57,070 nt of DNA from Phaeoceros laevis (lineage: Eukaryota > Anthocerotophyta > Anthocerotopsida > Notothyladales). This document shows positions 22,934 to 33,275 of the stretch, in pieces. Where the stretch lies: assembly GCA_049999765.1 (NCBI GenBank), contig JBNGIQ010009013.1, forward strand, positions 1-57,070. The letters run 5' to 3'. The translations under genes and the position numbers were made by a program. Every line of letters starts with the position of its first letter. Positions within the stretch are counted from its first letter, which is position 1. The notes under the pieces were generated by a model. It was not told where the DNA came from, did not search any database, and saw only the letters and a list, made by a program, of their open reading frames with translations.

Positions 22934-23701
22934 AAAGCGAAAGATGTGGGCAAGAGTGCAGTCCTGCATCGAAAATTTAACGAACTAATCAAGAGAGCGA
23001 AATCATGGTATCATCAACAAGAAGACCAACGACAGCTCATGGGCAGGGACAATGATGATGTGGTTGAGTATTACCGAGGGACAATGATGATGTGGTTGAG
23101 TATTACCGAGATAACACTTTCGAGCCAGGCCAAAAATGTATGTATCTTGTGTTCAACGAGGACATTGTTCAGATGAGCAGGTATTTAAAGCCGCGACTGT
23201 ACAGCTTACTTTGTTTAGACCTGCTAAGAGGGACGGGACTTGAAGGGACTAGCCATGACAACAGGTTCACTAGCGAGCAACTTGAGAGCATTGTTGTTGC
23301 ATTTGCTAACATAACAACGGCAGTTGTGTGGAGGGCTATGTTGTTCCATAGCATTGATGATACAAATGTGGTTCGAAAGGTTCTTAGAGATCATTGCAAC
23401 GGAGACATACAAACCTGCGTGTGGGAAAAAAGTAATCTTGCACCATGTGAGGCAGGAAGTATGTATGAGTCCACAGACCTTTTCACAGTTGCATGTTCTA
23501 CTAGTAGCAATGACTCAGAAGCCTGACTCAGTGTCCTGGGAAGTGGTGCGCAAAGAAGGACTCTGAAGGAAGCTTTATCACAAGGATTGGCGCAACAGCT
23601 ACCAGTACAAGGGTCACAGGGCGTTATGCCTAAGTGACTGGCAAGCCTAGACTACCCTACAACACTGGAGCATCTACATCCCGGAGCACAAACCTACGAC
23701 A

Positions 23702-24469
23702 CTATGGGAAGTTGAGGTCAAGGGCCACAATGCGGTCGCCAGTTGGAGGTGCAATGCCATCCGGAGCGTGAGGAGTCATAAGCGAGAGAGTAGGAGGAGG
23801 CGTGACGTGTGCTAGTTGCGCCGCAAGTTGAGTGGTGATCGGTGGCCGGCGCAGTCGATCTAGGCGGACGGCTGCATGCGAGGGCGCATCTTCCGGAACA
23901 AGGTCCAGGGGGCTTGTTGGAGAGAGTATACCTTGTTGAGGCCCGTGAAGAATTGACTCCTCCGGGGTAAGAAGAAGCGTTTGGAAGAAGTCATCCGCAT
24001 CACGGAGAAGGATGAGGAAGTCCTCACAATAAACGAACTGGGAGCGCGGGACATGGGTGGAAGCACAGACTGCTTGAAACTCTCGAATCCTCGCGGTTGC
24101 CTGGTGAGTTGCTGCAGCCAAATCTATGAGTGTGTCTTCCGGAATGGGCTGCAGGTATGTTGACCAACGTGTGCGAGCCCGTACGCGGTCCTCAGCAGTT
24201 AGACGTTGTCCGTCGCGGGGAAGGGCACCTTGCACCAATTGGAGCCAGGCCATTGCAGCTTGTTGGCGGTAAAGTTCGGCCGAAGTCAGATCAGCAGGAA
24301 GCGGACCAAGTAGGTAGAAGATGTGATCCAGAGGGTTCGCCGGAGGGGGAGCTAGCAAGGGCGTCATCGCTGGTCTACGCTCAGGCAACGCGAGAAGGGG
24401 AGGACGCTCAGGAGGACCATCGCTGGAGGAACCATTACCGAAAGGCGGAACAGACCTTGATGGTGCCAT
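23702..24469 (-). CDS. intact 255-residue protein of unknown function
   Basis: The ATG at 24467-24469 starts a frame that runs unbroken to the stop at 23702. It is one of the few long intact frames in the window. The N-terminal 45 residues are Pro/Ser-rich. The middle is helical with conserved-looking acidic and aromatic residues (DHIFYLLGPLPADLTSAELY, REFQAVCASTHV, FLILLRDADDFFQTLLLTPE). The last residues are VALDLNFP, which resembles an EAR-type LDLN motif without meeting the full consensus. A TATATA at 24537-24542 lies 68 bases upstream, a normal plant promoter distance with a short leader. I do not recognise a family. A gag-like protein or a captured host gene are both possible. Confidence 0.5.
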   Translation of the reverse strand: MAPSRSVPPFGNGSSSDGPPERPPLLALPERRPAMTPLLAPPPANPLDHIFYLLGPLPADLTSAELYRQQAAMAWLQLVQGALPRDGQRLTAEDRVRARTRWSTYLQPIPEDTLIDLAAATHQATARIREFQAVCASTHVPRSQFVYCEDFLILLRDADDFFQTLLLTPEESILHGPQQGILSPTSPLDLVPEDAPSHAAVRLDRLRRPPITTQLAAQLAHVTPPPTLSLMTPHAPDGIAPPTGDRIVALDLNFP

Positions 24470-24536
24470 GAGCAAAGAAATGAAATCACGGAGTGGACAA
24501 GGTTGGGAATGAGAGTTACACCAGCGGGAGGGAGGC

Positions 24537-24542
24537 TATATA
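24537..24542 (-). promoter_or_regulatory. TATA box for the 23.7-24.5 kb gene
   Basis: TATATA in the context CCTATATAGCC on the minus strand, 68 bases before the ATG at 24469. This fits a TATA box with a start site about 30 bases downstream. Confidence 0.45.
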
Positions 24543-24599
24543 GGTCAGATTCCATGACCTACCGTCAAAACCGGCCAAGTACTCGGAGCTCAGGGAGAT

Positions 24600-26018
24600 A
24601 AATGTACTCGGATGGGGTGTCAGTCTAATAGTGGTTGGAAATAGTAATAAGTCAATAAGTAACTAGTTATGAGTTTTCAAACTAGTTTTGAGTTTTCAAA
24701 CTAGTTATGGGTTTTCAATTAGTTATGTTGTTTCATAGTTACTAGCTAGTAGGTGTTAGTTACTAGAAGTTACTAGTAGATATTAGAAATTGGGTCTGGA
24801 TTGGTGGCGCCTCCCTATTGGAGGAAGGGAATTCTCCCTTCATCCTTCTAGATGGGGGTGTGTGTGGTGCCTAGGAAGCTACCTAGAGTATGGAATTGAG
24901 TCATTCTATTGGACAAGAGGGATAGCCCCCTTGACTTCCTTGACTTCAAGGGTGGGCTAAGGTAGAAGGACCTAGAAGGTTCTAGACTAAGATTTAGCTT
25001 GGCCAATAGGGAGAAGGGGAAATTTGGCTTAGCCAATAGGGTGCTAGATGAGGGGAAGGCCTAGAGCCTTCCCAAGACTATATGTACCCCCTATTCCTCC
25101 CTTCTAAGATATCATCTTCCATCATTTTGCTACCCTTGGCTCGTGGGGCGACCCGAGAGAGGCTTGGATGCCTAGCGTGGAAGAGGTCCTTTGTGTGGCG
25201 AAGCTCCGTTCCGCGCACACCGTACCCTCTTGTGCATAGAGCCTTGGGCTTCCGCACAGTTGAGCTTAGTGGAGCAGTGGAGTCGACCGGATTGTTGGTG
25301 ACAGCAGCAAGGAGGCTTGAACCACCCCTTTCCTTGTTAGTTAGGATGCTAGATGTCCAAGGGTGGGCTCTAGTTTTGTTGGTGTTGCTGGTGGTCATGA
25401 CTTCGTGGATTATGATTGTTATTTCGGCGTTGTGGTGGCATCTTAGGTAGAAGGTTAGCTTGGGCTTGAAGGTTTGATGAGGTTTCACCTTGGGGAAAGC
25501 CCTTAGAAGGTCCCCTAAAATAACTTGTGGCTCTAGAAGGCTTTGCAGGTACCGCCGTGAGGGAAGCCGAATACCCTCAGAAGACCTGGGGATTTGTCAA
25601 GTGCTACAAGACGGGGGCGTAGAAGTCCTAGCGCCGGTGGTATGCGACGGGTGCACCTGAGGATCGCCGATGAGACGGGAGGTTGTCTGTTGTGTAGAAG
25701 GGTGTCCGTGGTGGTACGATGCAGAGGCGTAGGGCGAACTTGAGGATTGTGGGCAGGACGAGATGTCTGCTGTGCTGAAGAGTTCGTCGGCTACGGGTTG
25801 AAGTGTGTTTGGGGTGGAGTACTCTCAGGGAGCAACCGTTGGTGACGGTGGGGGTAGTTTCTGCATCGTGTCAAGTGGTTTAACCTGGAGTTTTGGTGGC
25901 TTTAATCGTATGCAGTGCCTGTTTAGTCTGTTGCTGTTCCCATTGAGTCCTCTGTGGGAACGAAACCCCTTGTACTACGATAGATGTGGGGATAAATTCT
26001 ACCCTGGGTTGCTACAAA
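24600..26018. other. non-coding region, possibly LTR-like
   Basis: It contains short direct repeats (TTAGTTATGAGTTTTCAAACT, 24660-24730, and GGCCAATAGGG twice near 25000-25040) and a plus-strand TATATGTA at 25079-25086 followed by a transcript-like GC-balanced stretch. It ends at the 214-bp repeat boundary (26019). The TATA position would suit a solo LTR, but I found no matching ends or target duplication. Frames at 25082-25450 are not convincing. Confidence 0.3.
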
Positions 26019-26232
26019 CAGTAATGCCTTCTCTTGAGAGGCATCCCTGGCAATCTACTGTCACCATTCTGCTAAGCAAAATGCGTTGGTCCTTGATACA
26101 AAGCTCTTATCTCTGCTCCTGCCAAGCCAAAACAGACATGCTGTCAAGTCCCTTCTTGGGCAATGACACAGGACAATGTCAATGTTACTGTTTTTGAAAA
26201 TGGCATTGTGGCTGTATGTTATGAACACACAC
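26019..26232 (+). repeat. 214-bp dispersed repeat, copy 2
   Basis: About 97 percent identical to 13241-13454. It runs directly into the hairpin-start sequence ACATATTGTGTTTGCAGTATGT (26233-26254), which links it to the tandem units at 6.3-11 kb. Confidence 0.75.
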
Positions 26233-27496
26233 ACATATTGTGTTTGCAGTATGTATGTGTTGTGTGTTACAGCAGGTATGTGTGTTACAAAGGATTTTTT
26301 TTTTTTTTGCTTTGTATTCCATCGTAGGCAAGACCTGCCTATGGACATTCAATAAGCGTCCATGTATTGCGGTATTTTACAGATGCTATATGCCCATTGA
26401 CTACTCAGATCAGCAGACAGCTGGTAAGCCATCTTTTGGTTTGTTTAAGGTAGAAACGGTTAACTCGTGGTGGTAGGATACCGGGCCACTTCACCGGTTT
26501 TGCGTTTTACTACGTACTTGGACCCAAACGAGATAATAACTCCAAGTCTTTGTATTTGCGACCCGGCTGCACCTTGACAACGGACCGTTGCTAACATTCT
26601 GGCAAAATGATGCAGACAAGTGGTGATCATGGATCACTCAGTACCTTCCAAGCTATGTCGAACTGAAACAGTGGACTGCTGGAAAGCCCATACATGCTTT
26701 TTTTCAGTGAAATGGTTGATGATTGACATCGGACTGCTCTGCCATGTCTCATTTTCTATGTTTCACAGTAAACTTGGACTACTACGGGATGACTACTACG
26801 GGATGACTGCTCGGGGTCCTTAGGTTCGACTAATGATATCACGTTGGTAACGTACTGTGATTGCAGCCGAGATTCTCTACACAGGCATGCCGCCACAATC
26901 TGAAGTCTACAGAGCCCGCCCACAGTCACCATTAATGAGCAACGAGATGACGGTTCTCCAATAAACAGCTGGATGGCTGATAATCAGCCACACCGGCTGA
27001 GTATTTACACCATACCTTCCAGAGTCTAGCGCCCACCATGAGCAGACATAGTTTTTTATGATTTTCACAAACAACCAATCAGCATGTCTGAGACTTTATT
27101 ACTTGACAGCCAAGTTTATATAAGCAGCGGGTTCAATACCTCTGCACTATATCATTCTCGTGCCCCATCAGTCTCGTGCTCCGTACTTCTCCGTCTTTGC
27201 CTCTGCTAGGCTTGAGCCCTTACTGTTTTGTGTCTTCTCAGTCCCTTGCCGAACCCACTGCTGGGCTTGGGCCCTCACAGTATTCTACCTCCACGATCTG
27301 ATACCTTCACAGTCTGGGGTCCATCCCCCTCCAGTTTTCCTCATCTCCTTGTGTCTTTACAAGCTTGAGACTTTGCAGTTGAGCCTTCACAGAGTCCTAT
27401 CATCACTTGTCATATTTTTCTCCTCATTCTTCTTCGTCTTTCCCTTGTATGCAAAAGCCTTCTTGCCTTCATAACCTTGCCATCCCTCAGCTCATA
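26233..27496 (+). repeat. copy 5 of the TATA / CT-leader family, cut by E2
   Basis: It starts with the family hairpin (one arm diverged), then a T-run at about 26287-26300. TATATAA lies at 27117-27123 with a C/T-rich leader to about 27490 containing CTTGAGCCC words seen in other copies. The ACTGATGA stem-loop is absent because the sequence changes at about 27497, where E2 begins. This suggests E2 inserted into the repeat. Confidence 0.45.
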
Positions 27497-27950
27497 ATGA
27501 AACGAGGTTCTTCTCATTCTCAAACCCCGTTTTGGGTTCTGCAGATTGCTATTTTTGTGTCAAAAAAACGTTCGTCAAAATGCGCATTTTTCGTGTTTTT
27601 TTAAACGCGTTGTGTGAAAAACAGCCGAAAACATGTACATGCACTTACAAAATCCTATTTAAAGCGTTATTAACAAACCTCTACAACTGGTTTGCGATCT
27701 TCCGCTCCGCACCGACCTATTCAAAATCCTAAAAGCATGCATCACCAGCACTACCTAATCCTGTGGTGGTTCACTATCCTGGTCCACATTACCGCTTGTC
27801 TGTCCATCTTCTGGCATTTCGTCCACTTGAGCCTCTGTGTCCTTCACCACGTCGTCAACATTGAAATTTGAGATTTCACCGAAAGCTTGCACCGTGATGG
27901 AGTCTGGCGACCTGGCTTCTGCATCCGGCTATGGGCTTGATCTAGGGCTA

Positions 27951-27970
27951 GGTACCGGATGTCCGGTACC
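27951..27970. repeat. palindromic site 1 (perfect)
   Basis: GGTACCGGATGTCCGGTACC: nine-base arms GGTACCGGA/TCCGGTACC around a TG spacer. It lies in the last codons of the E2 methyltransferase frame, 454 bases inside the left end. Confidence 0.9.
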
Positions 27971-29111
27971 TGTACAACCATGGTCTACCATGCTGAACAT
28001 CTCTTCAACCACCTCATCTTCCGCCGTGTTTTTCAATAAAAGAACGTCATCACCCTCATTCCCGCTAGGTGCTACAGCCATCTTTGCCTTCTCTGCCTTC
28101 TCTTTTTCTTTCTCTTTCTTCCGCAGCCAGAGGGGTTTCACCCTTGCTAAGTCTTTCCCTGCCCTTTGTGACATGGGCTCCCTGTGGCTTGTCTTTCCCG
28201 ACGATGCCGCCTTGTTGTCAATACCCAGCTCCAGGTTTTCATCTGGAAAGCTTATGATGCTCACAATACGTGCCTTTACAAACTGTACACACCTGGGATC
28301 CTTGTCCACGGCTTGCATTGCGCTTCTCCAAAAGTGCACTCACTATAGTGGAGCCCGACCCACAGCAGGCATCAATTACCCAGTCTCCCTCCTCCGAATA
28401 TAAGCGTACAAGCTTCCTCATAAGCTTAAGGGGCTTCTGGTAGATAGATACAACCTTTTTGTCATGGGTGGTGAAGTGCAACTTGTGATAGACTGCGTTT
28501 TCAGTGAAGACATTTGTGAGGCCATGACACCCTTTCAACTCCTGATTCCCTCCCACATGTGAGAATGCCTCCATGTCACTCATGCTTCCAGCTCCATGGC
28601 CAATGGTGAAATACTCCACAGCATCATAGAGTCTATCCTTCCCTTCTGCTTGCACATTTGGCTTCATCCAGACACAGGTTTCAACCCCTCCAAGACAATG
28701 CTCGTTCAGGATACGGCGCACAGTTCCTGCCTCATCGATGGAGTGAAACAAAATAATCTGATGGAGTACTGCTGTTGTGCGTTTGATGAACAAACCGACC
28801 ATGTCCTCCACTTCGGCTTCAGACATCTGCATGTCATGTACATGGTTTTGTCCAGCTCTCTCGGTAGGTCAGCTATGAGCAGACTGTATTGCTGCTCTGG
28901 AATGAGTGACGCCAGGTCACTGACATCTCCTACGTGCACAGAATACTGCACCTCCTCGTTCCTCCCCCATGTCTTAAGCCTGAAAGTGGACCCCGTTTTT
29001 TCTCTGGGAGCTGACTGTTGCCCCTTAGACGCGTGAGACCATGACTTTGCCTTCTGCATGAATCTGGCAAAGGCAGGTGGAAACCCATCGCCGCCCTTTT
29101 CTATGTCGATT

Positions 29112-29339
29112 CTGTCAATATCGATCTTTCTCGGCGCATGAGAAAAACCATGTTAGCATTTCATTCAACCATAACAAGTTCATGCCAGATGAATTTTCAA
29201 TGCTATGTAATCGGGACACTCATAGCAGGACCGGACATCCGGGACACTCCCAGTTGTAGGTACCGGACATCCGGGACACTCCCAGTTGAGGGTACCGGAC
29301 ATCCGGTACCCTCGAAGCAGTGGAAGCAGCACAACTAAC
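29112..29339 (-). other. E2 intron carrying three palindromic sites at 32-bp spacing
   Basis: Donor AAG/GTTAGT and acceptor TTGACAG/A on the minus strand. Site cores CCGGACATCCGG lie at 29231-29242, 29263-29274 and 29295-29306, exactly 32 bp apart and linked by CCCAGTTG-containing spacers. The third is the perfect 20-base form. The matching E1 intron also holds repeats. Confidence 0.75.
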
Positions 29340-30602
29340 CTTTTTAGCAAACTCCATCTGGAATTCTTGAAGGCGCTCATCTGTTGAATGCATTGGGTAG
29401 TGTTTGCGGACATGATTGAAGTCTTCACAACCTAAGCTCTTCACCATTGCGTACTGCACCACCATCAACCTTTTCACACTGTCCAGATGTTTAGCCATGT
29501 CAGTTAGGGACATACTTCCTGCAAGCACCTGTGTACATGGACGCACAAGCACCTGCCAGCCCACGGGATCGTAGCTGTCAATTCCCTAGAATGACTTCCA
29601 CACCGCTGTTTTGATAGGTCTGTCCTTAGAGGAGCGTGCCGCTCTGCTGCGTCTTGTGTCCTTGGCTTGTTCAGGCAGTTGCCCCGGGTCCCACGCGGTA
29701 AATATTTGCGAAACATATTCCCAGACCTGCGGGTGAAGCTTAGCAAGACACCACTCCAAACACAGTTTGTCTCTTGCACGCTGGTTGGCACTTTTCACTT
29801 TCTTCGGCTTGGCTGCCTCCACCTTTTTCGCATCCACCTTCACGTGTTTCTCGTCGGGCTTTGCTGGGACAGGTTCAACATCCACCTCAACAAGTCGTTT
29901 GTAGATAGAGTCTTTCCATTTGGCAGTCATCTCTTCACCCCTCTCTGTTGTTATGTCTATCTCATCAAGGATGTACCTTGTTCTCTCTATAAATGAAACG
30001 TTTCGCCTATCTGCAGCCACCGTGTTGTGATCCGACCCCAATATCCGCATCTCCTCCAATGCTAAGCCGGCGTATATGAACCCCTGCATCCCTGGATAGT
30101 CTGGATGGTCCGGGTTCTGGTCAGACAGAATTTTCCTTGCCATGTAAGAATGGTTGCCCCCCAATACTGTATATTGGTACAGATGTTGGTGGACCTTGTC
30201 TTTGTCAAACATCGCCTTTGAAGCACAAAACATTGGGTCGACCATCACTACTATGCTTTGGACACCCGCATCTATATAAGTGTCCTCCATCTTTTGCATC
30301 AAACTCCGAACATACGTCATATCGATCTCACGCACAGCTGCTTTCGGGCACTTCGACAGGTAGGCAGGCGAAACTTCGGCCACATTCAATGAGAATGTCC
30401 TAGGGTTGCACTTTTTGTTACGTAGACTTTCCCTGATTGCAGTGACAATGTCTTGGGTCTTCTCTTTGAGCTGCTCGGCATCCGTTTGCACCCTGCCAGA
30501 GACCCCAGGCCCCATGCCTGTAGCGCTCACCAACGCACTTGACAACCTTCTTTTTCGCTTGGGTGTTGAGGCACGTTTTTTCTGCTACACTTTCTACTTC
30601 TT

Positions 30603-30621
30603 GGTACCGGATGTCCGGGAC
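30603..30621. repeat. palindromic site 5
   Basis: GGTACCGGATGTCCGGGAC (core 30607-30618). It is inside the coding frame of the ParB-methyltransferase gene between the poly-Glu tract and the basic cluster, where it encodes SRTSGT. Confidence 0.85.
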
Positions 30622-31031
30622 TTGCTCCCTGACCCTCTTTTTCTTTTCTGGCCAACAGGGTCCTGGACCTCCTCATCTTCATCCTCTTCCCCCTCTTCCC
30701 TCTCTTCCTCTTCCACCTCCTCTTCCTCTTCTTCCTCCCCCTCTACCTCCTCCTCGTTCTCCTCTTCCTCCTCTTCACCATCTTCCCCCTCTTCCTCAAG
30801 AGGGATGTGGGGTTGCTTCCCGGCCCTCTGCCCTTCCCTGCGAGGTGTATGAGCTGGGGTTTCCACAAACCTGTCAAGCTCTTGGATCCCGTGCCGCACG
30901 TAACCTAAGCATACACGCAGCCTTATCGTGTCCGGAGAATTATTACGCTTCTGCCCTCTCAGAGCTGTTTCGATGTAATTCTTGCGTCCCAAGCAAGCTT
31001 CGTACCCGAGCAAGTCCAATGAATCCTGCAT

Positions 31032-31400
31032 TTGCTTCCACTCTCCCTTTGCGATGCCACCATCATGCCATGCCTGTGCACTCTAGTCTCCTACTGGAAC
31101 TTGGCTGGACCTCACCACAATATCGTCCTGCAAATTGGTGCCCCGAATGTCCGGGACTCCACTCCTGCGACTATCTGGGACACTGCCATGGTTGGTGTCC
31201 CCAGCTGGGTACCGGACATCCGGTACCGGACCCATGCTGTCGGGTCCTATTGGGTAGGAGAGGCACAATATGGAGAGGACAGGTGCGTGGCTTTTTGACA
31301 CATAAAATTGCTTTTTTTCATAGACATGCTGTTTACTAGCTTCACCAGCAATAAGTGTCCATGTATAACGATGTTCGCCTGTTGCTTGCCAACAGGGTGG
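31032..31400. promoter_or_regulatory. divergent promoter region of E2 with two sites
   Basis: About 370 bases between the two divergent starts. Site 6 is a variant, CCGAATGTCCGG at 31143-31154. Site 7 is the perfect form at 31208-31227 and runs straight into another GGTACCGGA half. Sites at this place could let the bound protein control both genes. No convincing TATA box was seen. Confidence 0.5.
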
Positions 31401-31934
31401 ATGCGAGATGGATTCAGACCCTCCGGTGGTGGCGTCAATCTCGCCATGACATGTTTGTCTTCCCGTCCAGGAAATAGAAAAGCTCACAATGAAACCGATG
31501 TCGATATGGGTGCAGCACTTGCATATGTCTTGTCGGGCACGCCCCCTCCTTGAATTGGAGGAGGCCTGGATACTAGTGCGGCACTTGCCTATGTGTTGTC
31601 AGGGACAACCCCACCTGCTGAAAGTGAAATGGGGAGACCTGGGATTCTCCCCCATCCTCATGCAATGCTAGATCAAAGAATGACTACCGCTAGGCGTATG
31701 AGCATGGAGGATGAAACTGCGATCATTGAAACTCCGGACTTACAAGGAAGTGCTGATATGCACGCTGCACTTGCATTTGTGCTTTTAGGGACCCCCCCTT
31801 CTGCAGAATTAGATGTGGGTACACCGCCAACGGGGTCGCAACCAATTGCAACATAAGACATTGGAATGGCCCGTGCCCAATTGATGCACGGAAATGAGTA
31901 CGATTGGCACTTAAGCAGTGCACATAATGGCAAA

Positions 31935-32140
31935 GGTACCGGACATCCGGGACCACGGAGCCGACAGGAGGCCTTGCCTGGAGATTTGGATGCCATGAAC
32001 CGCCATGGGCATGATTGCCACGCGCATCTGCTATCACGGAGCGGACAGGCCGATGGCCCGGGAGGTCAGAAGAGCTGATCTGGGAGGGACGGCCACACCT
32101 TCAGTGCCGGGAATGCCAATGGTCCCGGACATCCGGTACC
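31935..32140. repeat. palindromic sites 8 and 9
   Basis: Site 8 core is 31939-31950 and site 9 core is 32125-32136. Both are followed by a GGAGCCGAC word. Both are read in the same frame of the transposase gene, giving GTGHPGPRSR and GPGHPVPRSR. Confidence 0.85.
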
Positions 32141-33275
32141 AAGGAGCCGACTGCCCAATGGGCCTTATGTTCTGTGTGAGAGCATGGGTGAAGACAGTAT
32201 TGATGGTAGGAGGAAAACACGTAGCAGACTACCTCCGTACGTAGAGGGCGATACCATGACATCAATATAATGAGGAGGTTCAATATTCCACGCAGTGGTG
32301 GAAGGCGGGCAACGGCTGCACCCATCGAGACTGCACAGTCGTCTCCAAGGGACAGCCCATGTGATCTGCACAGTCCAAACCAGAACGATGTCTCGCACAG
32401 TCAAGGAAAGAATGTTCAATCGCCACAACGAGTGCTTTTTCCTAGGAACTTGGACAGGTTGCTTGAATGCAGTCTTGGAGCGCACCCAAAACCAGCGTCG
32501 CAAAGTTTGCGGCGGGACAAGAATGCTAAACCAAAGCCAGTAGATACGCGACGGAAACAATATATCGCGAGAATGTTTGCGGCACATGCAACTGATGTTG
32601 CCATCGATGATGCTCTCGAGAAGGGCTGCTGTGGACAGAAGTGCTTGACAGACATGAAGCCAAGGACTCTAAAATCTGAGCGGAAGTTTTTCAGAATGAC
32701 AAGGAGACAGCAGGAGATTCATATTGAGGGACAAATATTTGTTGTTGATGATAGCGATGACAGTTCATGATACAGCGCTGGGGCTTCTGATTCCGGGGAT
32801 GAAGAGGACAGAGAAGATAGCCACATTGGCCGGCGTTACATTAACAAGGTGAAAGGCATAAGGCACCCAATATGCGTCAAGGCTTTTAGAATTATCTATT
32901 GCATCGGCTATAACAGGTATTCGAATGCAAAGATGAGGGTTGCGAAGAACGTGAGGTACGCCGTGGTGCCAAGAGAAGGAAAGCAAAGCGCAACTTACGG
33001 AAAGCTGGCAGTGGCCTGGATGGGCATATTTTTCGGCCCACGTGTGGAGAGACTGCCAAACAAGGATGTTGATCATTTGCCGGATTCGTACAGAAAAGAG
33101 GAGGTGTATATTATATATTAACGAGACCAGGAAAAGGCGCGTGAAAGCAACATACACTATAGTTATTTCTGCAAGCTTTGGAATGACCACTATCCTACTC
33201 TGAAGATACCCAAGAGCAGCAGGTTTTCGCTACACAAGATGAATATCAAGAACCCACTGCCTGGAACCACACAAT

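Larger units (their letters stand above)
19582..23526 (+). pseudogene. E1 ParB-like domain plus amino DNA methyltransferase
   Basis: Rightward gene, start placed at ATG 19582. Exon 1 passes a 17-base G run at 20171-20187 that changes frame. Intron 20295-20459 has GTAAGT and ATGCAG. Exon 2 encodes an acidic/basic linker with nuclear-localisation-like clusters (ARRKRVVKQPAPKRKRKG), then VRRVDRSLGQC. After a frame change near 21285 the ParB-like core follows: MLMLVDPYDYD, YYVLGGNHSFLARNELH, GFVYVGLTEEEMRVVATD, ETMRYIKDEADI. TAG 22025-22027 sits where E2 has CAG (Gln). A second intron, about 22143-22933, precedes methyltransferase sequence (ELIKRAKSWYHQ; LFHSIDDTNVVRKVLRDHC; TCVWEKSN), which ends before motifs X and I. 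A 32-bp tandem duplication at 23046 shifts frame. Likely role: site-specific DNA binding and methylation. Confidence 0.65.
15200..23640. mobile_element. E1: DNA transposon with divergent transposase and ParB-methyltransferase genes, truncated
   Basis: Two head-to-head genes, transposase-like leftward (15245-18695) and ParB-like/methyltransferase rightward (19582-23526), are homologous throughout to the two genes of E2 at 27.5-36.3 kb in the same divergent arrangement. E1 lacks the C-terminal reader-like part of the transposase and the motif X/I end of the methyltransferase, so both outer ends are lost and no terminal repeats were found. Its palindromes and tandem repeats differ from those of E2, which indicates a distinct family of the same superfamily. 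Confidence 0.7.
27929..31031 (-). pseudogene. E2 ParB-like domain plus beta-class amino DNA methyltransferase
   Basis: Leftward gene from ATG 31029-31031. Order: N-terminal helix region; a poly-Glu tract (30780-30660); a basic cluster (QKKRASTPKRKRRLSS) with TAG codons at 30594-30596 and 30585-30587; ParB-like core (VREIDMTYVRSLMQKME, IVVMVDPM, YTVLGGNHSYMARK, GFIYAGLALEEMRILGSDHN); TAG 29586-29588 where E1 has CAG; MVVQYAMVKSLGCEDF; an intron 29339-29112 (AAG/GTTAGT); then the methyltransferase. Motif IV is an atypical ADLPREL instead of DPPY. It is followed by LFHSIDEAGTVRRILNEHC, motif X QKPLKLMRKLVRLYS, motif I WVIDACCGSGSTIVSALL and motif II AVDKDPRCVQFVKARI. That order is the beta class, which methylates exocyclic amino groups (N6-adenine or N4-cytosine). 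Frame changes occur near 28320 and near 28830. A Lys/Glu-rich C-terminus ends in GTGHPVPSPRSSP, encoded by site 1. Confidence 0.7.

Noticed and set aside
27110-27145. GGTTCAATACC as a pol III B box or tRNA remnant
   Set aside because: No A box, cloverleaf or tRNA length. It sits beside a TATATAA box in the C/T-leader repeat family.
28239-28330. Cys/His cluster (VCTVCKGTYCEHH) at the end of one methyltransferase frame as a zinc finger
   Set aside because: It lies after a frame shift. The other frame here gives the expected methyltransferase motif II, so the Cys-rich string is an artefact.
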